A stretch of 8,411 nucleotides of DNA. It comes from Gallionellales bacterium UBA7399. Its GTDB lineage: Bacteria; Pseudomonadota; Gammaproteobacteria; Burkholderiales; Gallionellaceae. Both the position numbers and the translations under genes were made by a program. The notes under the pieces are model-generated. The model was not told the DNA's origin. It saw only the letters and a list, made by a program, of their open reading frames with translations, and did no database searches. Within the stretch, counting starts at the first letter, position 1; each line of letters begins with the position of its first letter. Positions 1 through 5,752 of this stretch are shown here, in pieces. The stretch spans positions 903 through 9,313 of the forward strand of contig DKNB01000028.1 of assembly GCA_002470125.1 (NCBI GenBank), in the 5' to 3' direction.

Positions 1-641
1 GCCGAGCATTCGATATGCCAGCCAGGCCTCCCCGCTCCCCAGGGAGAGTCCCACCTGACCTCGTCTGGCTCGTTATGCTTTGCGTGCTTCCACAGCACAA
101 AGTCGAGCGGATCCAGCTTGCTGCTGTTCACGTCCACACGCTCCCCAGCGCGTAGATCATCGAGCGTCTTACCGGACAGCTTGCCGTAGCCCACAAACTT
201 GCGCACCGCATAATTGATATCCCCGTCAGAAGCCCTGTAGGCCAGCCCATTAGCCTCCAGCGTGGCAATCATGTTTAAAATCTGCGGTATATTTTGAGTC
301 GCCCTCGGTTCAAGGCTCGGGGGCAGAATACCCAGCGCACGCTCGTCCTCGTGCATCGCGTCAATAAAGCGCTGCGTCAGTGCGCCGATGGGCTCACCAT
401 TCTCGGCCGCACGCTTGATAATCTTGTCGTCGATATCGGTAATGTTGCGCACGTAGGTCACGTCCAGCCCTCCCTCCATGAGCCAGCGGTACACCATATC
501 AAACACCACCATTACGCGCGCGTGGCCAAGGTGACAGTAGTCGTACACCGTCATGCCGCACACATACATGCGCGCCTTGCCGGGCTCAATCGGAACAAAA
601 TTTTGTTTATCGCGGGTGAGGGTGTTGTAAATTTTCAGCAT
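1..641 (-). CDS. cysS: Cysteinyl-tRNA synthetase, N-terminal part (runs off left edge)
   Basis: Class I aminoacyl-tRNA synthetase that joins cysteine to tRNA-Cys in the cytoplasm. About 213 N-terminal residues are visible, starting MLKIYNTLTR at the ATG at 641-639. Seen: the first zinc-ligand cysteine in MYVCG (Cys28), the HIGH signature as HLGH (residues 37-40), YVRNITDIDDKI just after it, and the hallmark PWGAGRPGWHIECS at the window edge, whose Cys212 is the expected second zinc ligand. The KMSKS loop and the anticodon-binding domain lie outside the window. The gene begins 9 nt after the glnS stop. Its Shine-Dalgarno sequence AGGGG lies 7 nt before the ATG and overlaps the glnS TAG codon, which suggests one transcript and translational coupling. 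Identity is secure because the motifs align closely with what I know of E. coli CysS. Confidence 0.97.
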   Translation of the reverse strand, partial: MLKIYNTLTRDKQNFVPIEPGKARMYVCGMTVYDYCHLGHARVMVVFDMVYRWLMEGGLDVTYVRNITDIDDKIIKRAAENGEPIGALTQRFIDAMHEDERALGILPPSLEPRATQNIPQILNMIATLEANGLAYRASDGDINYAVRKFVGYGKLSGKTLDDLRAGERVDVNSSKLDPLDFVLWKHAKHNEPDEVRWDSPWGAGRPGWHIECS

Positions 642-650
642 TAGAAACCC

Positions 651-2333
651 CTAGGACGCGCCATGGTCCTTGGTCCACAAGTCCTTTAAGGTTACGGTGC
701 GATTGAACACGATCTTGCCGCCAGGCTTATGCTCGTGCCGGTCCGTACAAAAGTAACCGAGGCGCTCAAACTGGTAGTGTGTTTCCGGTGCTGCGCTGCC
801 CACAACGGGCTCAACCCAGCCACGCACCGTGGTCAGTGACGCCGGGTTAATAAACTCACAAAAATCGCGCGCCTTATCGCTGTCTGGCTCGGGCACCGTA
901 AACAGGCGATCGTACAGACGAACCTCTGCCGGCACCGCGTGCTCGGTAGACAGCCAGTGGATCACGCCCTTCACCTTGCGTCCCACGGGATTCTTTCCTA
1001 GCGTGTCCGGATCGATAGAACAGCGCAGCTCCGTAATGTTTCCAACGGCGTCCTTTACGACCTCATCGCAGCGCATCACGTAGCTATAGCGCAAGCGCAC
1101 CTCGCCACCCAGTGTCAAACGCTGCCAGCCGGCGGGGGGGTTCTCAGAAAAGTCGTCGCCCTCAATCCACAGTTCTCGACTAAAGGGCACCACACGACTA
1201 CCGAACTCGGGGTGCTCAGGATGGAATCCCGCCTCGCGGGACTGACTCTCGCCAGTCACAAAGTTGCTGACGGTCACCTTGAGCGGCCTCAGCACACCCA
1301 TCACACGCGGCGCGCGTGCCTCCAGGTCCTCACGAATACAGGCCTCAAGCACAGCCATGTCGACCACGTTCTCGCTCTTGGAGATGCCGATCCTACGAGT
1401 AAACTCTCGGATGCCTTGAGGGGTGTAACCCCGCCTGCGCATCCCTATGATGGTTGGCATGCGTGGGTCGTCCCAGCCAGAGACGTGTCGCTCGCTAACC
1501 AACTGGAGCAGCTTGCGCTTGCTGGTTATGGTGTAGCGTAACTCCAAGCGCGAGAACTCAATCTGTCGAGGGTGCGACCGCAGGGCCAGCTGATCCAGCA
1601 CCCAATCGTATAGGGGTCGGTGGTCCTCAAACTCCAGCGTGCACAGCGAGTGAGTAATTTCTTCCAGCGCATCAGAGATGGCGTGCGTGTAGTCATACAT
1701 TGGGTAGATACACCAGGCATCGCCCGTACGAATGTGGTGCGCACGACGAATGCGATAGATTGTCGGGTCGCGCAGGTTCATGTTGCCCGAACTCATGTCT
1801 ATCTTGGCACGGAGCACCTTCGCCCCATCGACAAACTCGCCCGCACGCATACGCTGGAAGAGGTCGAGGTTGTCGTCCACAGAGCGCTCACGGTATGGGC
1901 TGAGCTTGCCGGCATGGGTCAGCGTGCCACGATACTCGCGCATCTCTTCGGCACCCAGGTCATCCACATAGGCGACGCCTTTTTTAATTAGATCGACGGC
2001 ATATCCATAGAGCTGCTCAAAGTAATCGGACGCCCACCGCACTTCCCCGTTCCACTGAAAGCCCAGCCACCGAACGTCCTCCTGGATAGCTCGCGCGTAC
2101 TCCTCGCTTTCTTTTTCTGGGTTGGTGTCATCAAAACGCAGGTTGCAGCGTCCCTGATAGTCAGACGCCAAACCAAAGTTCAGGCAGATGGATTTAGCGT
2201 GCCCAACATGCAGGTACCCATTCGGCTCCGGAGGAAAGCGGGTAATAATCTCCGCGTGCTTGCCACTCGCCAAGTCCGACTCAACGATATTACGAATAAA
2301 ATGGGGGGCGTGCGCCTGTGGGCTGCTGCTCAT
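651..2333 (-). CDS. glnS: Glutaminyl-tRNA synthetase
   Basis: Charges tRNA-Gln directly with glutamine in the cytoplasm (class I synthetase, subclass Ib). The 560 residues match the usual bacterial GlnRS length of about 550. Seen: RFPPEPNGYLHVGHAKSI (residues 32-49) with the HIGH motif HVGH, LRFDDTNP (65-72), WCIYPMYDYTHAISDALE (207-224), SLCTLEFEDHRPLYDW (229-244) and the KMSKS-loop equivalent ITSKRKL (269-275), followed by GWDDPRMPTI. The C-terminal beta-barrel anticodon-binding region is complete and ends at TAG. The T in ITSKRKL, where E. coli has M, is as I recall common in betaproteobacteria. The start ATG is the only one that keeps the N-terminal helix, but only a weak GAG lies upstream. 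It is transcribed away from the TPR/cyclophilin operon and probably together with cysS. Presence of GlnRS implies that the Gln-tRNA amidotransferase route is not needed for glutamine. Confidence 0.98.
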   Translation of the reverse strand: MSSSPQAHAPHFIRNIVESDLASGKHAEIITRFPPEPNGYLHVGHAKSICLNFGLASDYQGRCNLRFDDTNPEKESEEYARAIQEDVRWLGFQWNGEVRWASDYFEQLYGYAVDLIKKGVAYVDDLGAEEMREYRGTLTHAGKLSPYRERSVDDNLDLFQRMRAGEFVDGAKVLRAKIDMSSGNMNLRDPTIYRIRRAHHIRTGDAWCIYPMYDYTHAISDALEEITHSLCTLEFEDHRPLYDWVLDQLALRSHPRQIEFSRLELRYTITSKRKLLQLVSERHVSGWDDPRMPTIIGMRRRGYTPQGIREFTRRIGISKSENVVDMAVLEACIREDLEARAPRVMGVLRPLKVTVSNFVTGESQSREAGFHPEHPEFGSRVVPFSRELWIEGDDFSENPPAGWQRLTLGGEVRLRYSYVMRCDEVVKDAVGNITELRCSIDPDTLGKNPVGRKVKGVIHWLSTEHAVPAEVRLYDRLFTVPEPDSDKARDFCEFINPASLTTVRGWVEPVVGSAAPETHYQFERLGYFCTDRHEHKPGGKIVFNRTVTLKDLWTKDHGAS

Positions 2334-2623
2334 TATTGTAGTGGCTCTATATCAAGACGATGGCCATGATTTTACCCGAAAATTCCGCCGCCCAGAGAGA
2401 TGTAACACGAGTGTCTCCGCCCAGCAATGGAATAAACTACAAAAAAATAGTCAAAATTTGATAGAATTCAGAGCGCCTGAGCGTGTCACGCATTCTAAAA
2501 TTTTTAAAAACCCAAGAGTGGTGACCCAGCAAGTCAGCCCGGCGCGATGGGTGGCAACACACACAATCACACCCATCCATACGCTCACGAGCGGACAAAT
2601 AAATCTTGCATGTTGATCAAAAA
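2334..2623. promoter_or_regulatory. Divergent intergenic region between glnS and the TPR gene
   Basis: About 290 nt with no credible gene. It must hold promoters for the glnS-cysS transcript (minus) and for the TPR-cyclophilin-lpxH transcript (plus). I could not fix either: a minus-strand TTGACT at 2454-2449 has only a poor -10 match (TCCATT) 17 nt downstream, and plus-strand TAAAAT at 2496-2501 lacks a recognisable -35. The AT-rich block around 2432-2515 is the likeliest promoter area. Three inverted repeats are present: GCGTG/CACGC at 2481-2491, GATGGGTG/CACCCATC at 2546-2577 and CGCTC/GAGCG at 2582-2593. The last two would fall in the 5' leader of the TPR gene. Confidence 0.5.
2546..2577 (+). 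repeat. 8-bp inverted repeat in leader of TPR gene
   Basis: GATGGGTG at 2546-2553 is the exact reverse complement of CACCCATC at 2570-2577, with a 16-nt spacer rich in CA. It lies 46 nt before the TPR start. No T-run follows, so it does not look like an intrinsic terminator. It could be an RNA hairpin or an operator. Confidence 0.5.
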
Positions 2624-3244
2624 ATGATTTCTAGGAAATGTTGCACCACTAGCACGTCGACTCGTCTTGGGCCGTTGGCCGCCCTGTGCGTTGGCATGCT
2701 GCTACTATTCCTGGGGCCCCATGCAGTGGCAGACGAGATACAGGACATCAATAAACTCTTTAAACAAAGCCAGTACGAACCGGCACTACAGCGGGTTGAC
2801 GCCTACCTCGCCGGCACGCCCAATAGTCCACAGGCACGGTTCCTTAAGGGGCTCATCCTGACCGTACAAAAAAAGACAGGCGACGCCATCGCCATATTTT
2901 TATCGCTGACCGAAGACTTTCCAGAAATGCCGGAGCCCTACAATAATCTCGCCGTTCTTTACGCAGGTCTGGGTCAGTACGACAAGGCAGAGGTTGCCCT
3001 CAAAACGGCCATCCGAAACCACCCAGACTATCCAACCGCACAAGAAAATATAGGCGACATTTATGCTCAACTGGCAAGTCAGGCCTACGAGCGCACGCTT
3101 CAGCTGGACAAAAAAAATACCACCGCCCAAGCCAAGCTTACGTTAATCAATGACCTGCTGCACAAGGGCAAGACCAAGGCCACCAACGTCGGCTCGATGC
3201 AGCCCTTCCCGCCCACCAAGGAGGAAGCGCGCGCAGTCAAGTAA
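2624..3244 (+). CDS. Exported TPR-repeat protein
   Basis: Small tetratricopeptide-repeat protein with an N-terminal export signal, probably periplasmic or membrane-anchored; its partners are unknown. From the ATG at 2624 it has 206 residues. The n-region contains R4, K5 and R14, the hydrophobic segment is about residues 16-31, and a signal peptidase I site is likely after A-V-A at 34-36. Helical pairs with TPR spacing follow at about 39-67, 71-103, 104-137 and 138-168; the clearest repeat is PYNNLAVLYAGLGQYDKAEV. The last 25 residues are polar and probably disordered. The frame could extend to a TTG at 2606, but that adds residues before an already complete signal peptide. Neither start has a good Shine-Dalgarno sequence. 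It heads the operon, ending 37 nt before the first cyclophilin. In betaproteobacteria I know of a similar TPR gene next to the cyclophilin pair, so a scaffold role in envelope protein folding is a reasonable inference but not shown. Confidence 0.88.
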   Translation: MISRKCCTTSTSTRLGPLAALCVGMLLLFLGPHAVADEIQDINKLFKQSQYEPALQRVDAYLAGTPNSPQARFLKGLILTVQKKTGDAIAIFLSLTEDFPEMPEPYNNLAVLYAGLGQYDKAEVALKTAIRNHPDYPTAQENIGDIYAQLASQAYERTLQLDKKNTTAQAKLTLINDLLHKGKTKATNVGSMQPFPPTKEEARAVK

Positions 3245-3281
3245 GCGCCACCCAGCCCTCACAACACACGGAATACTTAAA

Positions 3282-3806
3282 ATGGTCAAACTACACACCA
3301 ACTACGGAATCATTACCCTGGAGCTGGACGCCGAAAAGGCTCCGATCACGGTCAAGAATTTCCTTGAGTACGTTAACAGCGGCTTCTACTACAAGACGCT
3401 GTTTCATCGCGTGGCCGACGGCTTTGTCATCCAGGCCGGCGGATACAACTACTCGCTTGGGACGGTCTCGATGAGCAGCATCACAAAAATGGCGCTCAAG
3501 TCCCCCAACCCACCCATTAAAAATGAGGCTGCCAACGGCCTCAAGAACGACAAGTACACCATCTCCATGGCGCGCTCATCCGCGCCCCACTCCGCCACGT
3601 CCCAGTTCTTCATCAACCTCAAGGACAATAATTCCCTCAACCACACCGCGCCCGACAGCAAAGGCTTTGGTTACTGTGTTTTCGGTAGGGTGGTGGCAGG
3701 CACAGAGGTTGTAGACGCGATCAGCAAGGTGGCGGTCGGCCGTCGCTACGGCCTGGACAACGTGCCGCTAGAGGAGGTTGTTCTTAAAAAAGCTGAGGAC
3801 ATTTAG
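3282..3806 (+). CDS. Peptidyl-prolyl cis-trans isomerase, cyclophilin type (first copy, no signal peptide)
   Basis: Cyclophilin-family proline isomerase, 174 residues from ATG 3282 (MVKLHTNYGIITLELD). A GGAA lies 8 nt upstream. The open frame extends to 3150 inside the TPR gene, but those codons give an arginine/proline-rich string and no signal peptide, so the protein is predicted cytosolic. Seen: FHRVADGFVIQ (residues 41-51) with the catalytic Arg43, Phe48 and Gln51, and SATSQFFINL (104-113). Odd: the usual Met of FMIQGGG is Val49, and GGG has become AGG (52-54). The loop between this motif and PIKNEA is about 11 residues longer than in the second copy and carries a serine/methionine-rich stretch. 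Residues 15-36 are identical to residues 51-72 of the second cyclophilin, so the two are tandem paralogues. Whether the altered pocket keeps full activity is uncertain. It resembles PpiB more than PpiA because it lacks an export signal. Confidence 0.93.
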   Translation: MVKLHTNYGIITLELDAEKAPITVKNFLEYVNSGFYYKTLFHRVADGFVIQAGGYNYSLGTVSMSSITKMALKSPNPPIKNEAANGLKNDKYTISMARSSAPHSATSQFFINLKDNNSLNHTAPDSKGFGYCVFGRVVAGTEVVDAISKVAVGRRYGLDNVPLEEVVLKKAEDI

Positions 3807-3847
3807 TTATTATCGCAACCGTTAAAACCTTACAAGGAAACCGTATC

Positions 3848-4450
3848 ATGAAGCTCCAAGAAATATTGGCCACCGCACTGCTTAGTGGTCTAATGCTGTG
3901 CACGGCACAGGCCACCCCGCTCTCTCAACAACACCCACAAAAAGGAGGACATAGCATGGTCAGGCTACATACAAATCATGGCGACATCACACTCGATCTG
4001 GATGCCGAAAAGGCGCCAATCACAGTCAAAAACTTCCTCGAGTACGTCAACAGTGGGTTCTACAACAACACCTTGTTTCATAGGGTAATCGACAATTTCA
4101 TGATACAAGGTGGCGGTTTCGAGCTGGGCATGAAAGAGAAGTCGACCCGAGCCCCGATCAAGAACGAGGCGGCCAACGGTCTAACCAACGACAAGTACAC
4201 GATCGCCATGGCGCGCACATCCGATCCACACTCCGCCACGGCGCAGTTTTTTATTAACATCAAAGACAATGGCTTTCTAAACCACACCGCGCCGACCGGA
4301 CAGGATTACGGATACTGTGTGTTTGGCAAGGTAGCCTCAGGGACGGAGGTTTTGGATGCCATCCGCAAGACCAAGACGGGCAGCCGCTCTGGACACGACG
4401 ATGTGCCACTGGAAGATATCGTCCTCATCAAGGCCGAGGTCGTCCAGTAA
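3848..4450 (+). CDS. ppiB: Peptidyl-prolyl cis-trans isomerase, cyclophilin type (second copy, signal peptide plus internal start)
   Basis: Canonical single-domain bacterial cyclophilin. The 200-residue frame from ATG 3848 has AAGGA about 9 nt upstream and begins with an export signal: hydrophobic residues 6-18, then an A-Q-A cleavage site at 20-22. A short linker leads to the catalytic domain, starting MVRLHTNHGDITL at Met37. Seen: FHRVIDNFMIQGGGFE (77-92) with Arg79, Phe84, Met85 and Gln87, then ARTSDPHSATAQFFIN (122-137) and YGYCVFG (154-160). The internal ATG at 3956 is in frame and is preceded by AAAGGAGGA with 7 nt spacing, a much stronger ribosome binding site than that of the upstream ATG. 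Initiation there would give 164 residues, the length of E. coli PpiB. Either the gene makes an exported and a cytosolic form, or one of the starts is dominant. It lies 41 nt after the first cyclophilin and 57 nt before lpxH. Confidence 0.95.
   Translation: MKLQEILATALLSGLMLCTAQATPLSQQHPQKGGHSMVRLHTNHGDITLDLDAEKAPITVKNFLEYVNSGFYNNTLFHRVIDNFMIQGGGFELGMKEKSTRAPIKNEAANGLTNDKYTIAMARTSDPHSATAQFFINIKDNGFLNHTAPTGQDYGYCVFGKVASGTEVLDAIRKTKTGSRSGHDDVPLEDIVLIKAEVVQ
3943..3958 (+). promoter_or_regulatory. Strong internal Shine-Dalgarno and ATG inside the second cyclophilin gene
   Basis: AGGAGG at 3943-3948 sits 7 nt before the in-frame ATG at 3956-3958. It is the best ribosome binding site I see in the window. 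It lies within codons 32-34 (Lys-Gly-Gly) of the long form, exactly between signal peptide and catalytic domain, so it separates an exported from a cytosolic product. Confidence 0.8.
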
Positions 4451-4495
4451 CCAACAAGAATTGGTGCGCCAAAAAATTTTTATACACTTGTTGGT
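4450..4495 (+). repeat. 9-bp inverted repeat upstream of lpxH
   Basis: ACCAACAAG at 4450-4458 is the exact reverse complement of CTTGTTGGT at 4487-4495. Inside is a smaller hairpin TTGG-TGCG-CCAA (4461-4472), then a run of A followed by TTTTT (4477-4481). The right arm ends 12 nt before the lpxH GTG. It overlaps the last base of the cyclophilin stop codon. It may be a weak attenuator, an RNA-processing or stability element, or an operator. The inner stem is too short for a confident intrinsic terminator. Confidence 0.55.
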
Positions 4496-4507
4496 CCCAT
4501 ATATCCC

Positions 4508-5236
4508 GTGAGCCACAGTTTATTTATTTCTGATCTGCACCTCTGTACAGAGGACCCGCACAGCATGCGTGGTTTCTTGCACTTTATGCAGAGCATCGCA
4601 CCCGGGGCGGATGACCTCTATATCCTTGGCGACCTATTCGAGTACTGGGCTGGCGATGACGACACCGCCGATCCATTTCATTGTCAAATCATAGGCGCCC
4701 TGCACGCCCTCTCCCTCACAGGCACCCGCATCAGCATCATGCACGGCAACCGTGACCTGCTTATGGGCCAGGAGCTCGCCAAGCTGAGTGGCGCAACACT
4801 CATCAGCGACCCTACACTAATCAACCTGCACGGCACACAGACGCTACTGACTCACGGCGACACTTTGTGCACCGACGACGTTGCCTATCAAAATTATCGC
4901 GCACAGGTGCACGACCCGGTGTGGCAGCAGGATTTCCTGTCTCAGTCCTTGGCGGAGCGCAAGGCCTTCATCATCAAGCTACGCGCGCGCAGCGAGCAAG
5001 AGAAGAGCCTCAAGGACAAGGACATCATGGACGTCAACCTCAACGCCGTGGCGGACCTGCTCCGTAGGCACGCCTACCCCAATATCATTCACGGTCACAC
5101 CCACCGACTCAATCGCCACCTTCACACGGTGGACGGGCATAGTTGTGAGCGTTGGGTACTGGGGGATTGGCATACCACGGGGAACGCCTTACGCTGTGAC
5201 GAAGAGGGGTGCCACTGGGAAACGATTACCCTGTAG
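4508..5236 (+). CDS. lpxH: UDP-2,3-diacylglucosamine diphosphatase LpxH
   Basis: Metallophosphoesterase of the Raetz pathway: it cleaves UDP-2,3-diacylglucosamine to lipid X (2,3-diacylglucosamine 1-phosphate) and UMP at the inner face of the cytoplasmic membrane. The 242 residues are typical for LpxH. Seen metal ligands in order: Asp9 and His11 in SDLHL, Asp42 in LGDLFEYWAGDD, Asn81 in HGNRD, His116 in LTHGDT, and His195 and His197 in IHGHTHR. The start is GTG; no later ATG is possible because SDLHL begins at residue 8. I see no Shine-Dalgarno sequence before the GTG, so translation may be weak or depend on coupling or on the inverted repeat just upstream. It is the last gene of the plus-strand operon and faces pgpA across 12 nt. 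LpxH is found in beta- and gammaproteobacteria, which fits the rest of the window and implies an LPS-bearing outer membrane. Confidence 0.97.
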   Translation: MSHSLFISDLHLCTEDPHSMRGFLHFMQSIAPGADDLYILGDLFEYWAGDDDTADPFHCQIIGALHALSLTGTRISIMHGNRDLLMGQELAKLSGATLISDPTLINLHGTQTLLTHGDTLCTDDVAYQNYRAQVHDPVWQQDFLSQSLAERKAFIIKLRARSEQEKSLKDKDIMDVNLNAVADLLRRHAYPNIIHGHTHRLNRHLHTVDGHSCERWVLGDWHTTGNALRCDEEGCHWETITL

Positions 5237-5248
5237 ATGCTTGGGGCG

Positions 5249-5752
5249 TTACTGTAGTGCGATCTTCATCAACGTCAGGCCGAGAATCGCATACCCGGCC
5301 GCAAGGATGTCATCGAACATCACCCCAAATCCACCGTGCCATGTCCTATCAAAATAACGAATGGGTGGGGGCTTAACGATATCGAAGAACCTAAAAAGCA
5401 AAAATGCCAGCAGTTGCCAAAGCAATCCCTCTGGCGTAAAGAACAACACGAGCAGGAAGGCCGTGATCTCGTCCCAGACCATTCCACCGTGGTCTGCCAC
5501 GCCAAGTGCCTTTCCGGTCCTACCGCATGCCCACACGCCCACCGCAAAAATGAAGGCCACCATCCCCATAAACAAGATTTCATTTAGGCGTCCCGCAAGA
5601 CTCCAGTACACGGGGAATGCAACCAGAGTGCCCACGGTGCCAGGAGCCACGGGGGATAGGCCACTACCAAAACCAAATGCAATAAAGTGTGCCGGATGGC
5701 TGCAGATAAATTGCCACGAGGGCTTTACGTACAGCTTAGCGGAAGTGGTCAT
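5249..5752 (-). CDS. pgpA: Phosphatidylglycerophosphatase A
   Basis: Integral membrane phosphatase that converts phosphatidylglycerophosphate to phosphatidylglycerol in the inner membrane. With ATG 5752 as start it has 167 residues, close to the usual family length. Seen: GFGSGLSPVAPGTVGTLVAF (residues 27-46), the acidic catalytic motif VWDEI after two hydrophobic segments, then FRFFDIVKPPPIR and GGFGVMFDDILAA, all typical of PgpA. Several hydrophobic segments fit a multi-span membrane protein. The frame extends 7 codons further to a TTG at 5773, but the ATG has AGG a few bases upstream and follows the family pattern better. It overlaps the thiL stop by 17 nt, implying translational coupling; thiL-pgpA neighbourhoods are common in beta- and gammaproteobacteria. 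It converges with lpxH. Confidence 0.96.
   Translation of the reverse strand: MTTSAKLYVKPSWQFICSHPAHFIAFGFGSGLSPVAPGTVGTLVAFPVYWSLAGRLNEILFMGMVAFIFAVGVWACGRTGKALGVADHGGMVWDEITAFLLVLFFTPEGLLWQLLAFLLFRFFDIVKPPPIRYFDRTWHGGFGVMFDDILAAGYAILGLTLMKIALQ

Noticed and set aside
2426..2454. glnS promoter TTGACT with TCCATT
   Set aside because: The -10 matches only 3 of 6 consensus bases, so I did not call it as a promoter.
294..2616. Several plus-strand open frames opposite cysS and glnS (for example 294-644, 1212-1541, 1620-1991, 2188-2616)
   Set aside because: They are antisense to strongly conserved synthetase genes, give low-complexity or unrecognisable proteins, and have no ribosome binding sites.
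3150..3281. N-terminal extension of the first cyclophilin frame to 3150
   Set aside because: It overlaps the TPR gene, encodes an Arg/Pro/Ser-rich string without signal peptide, and the family begins at MVKLHTN (3282).
4867..5357. Overlapping frames within lpxH
   Set aside because: Arg/Ser/Thr-rich frame shadows of lpxH with no family resemblance.
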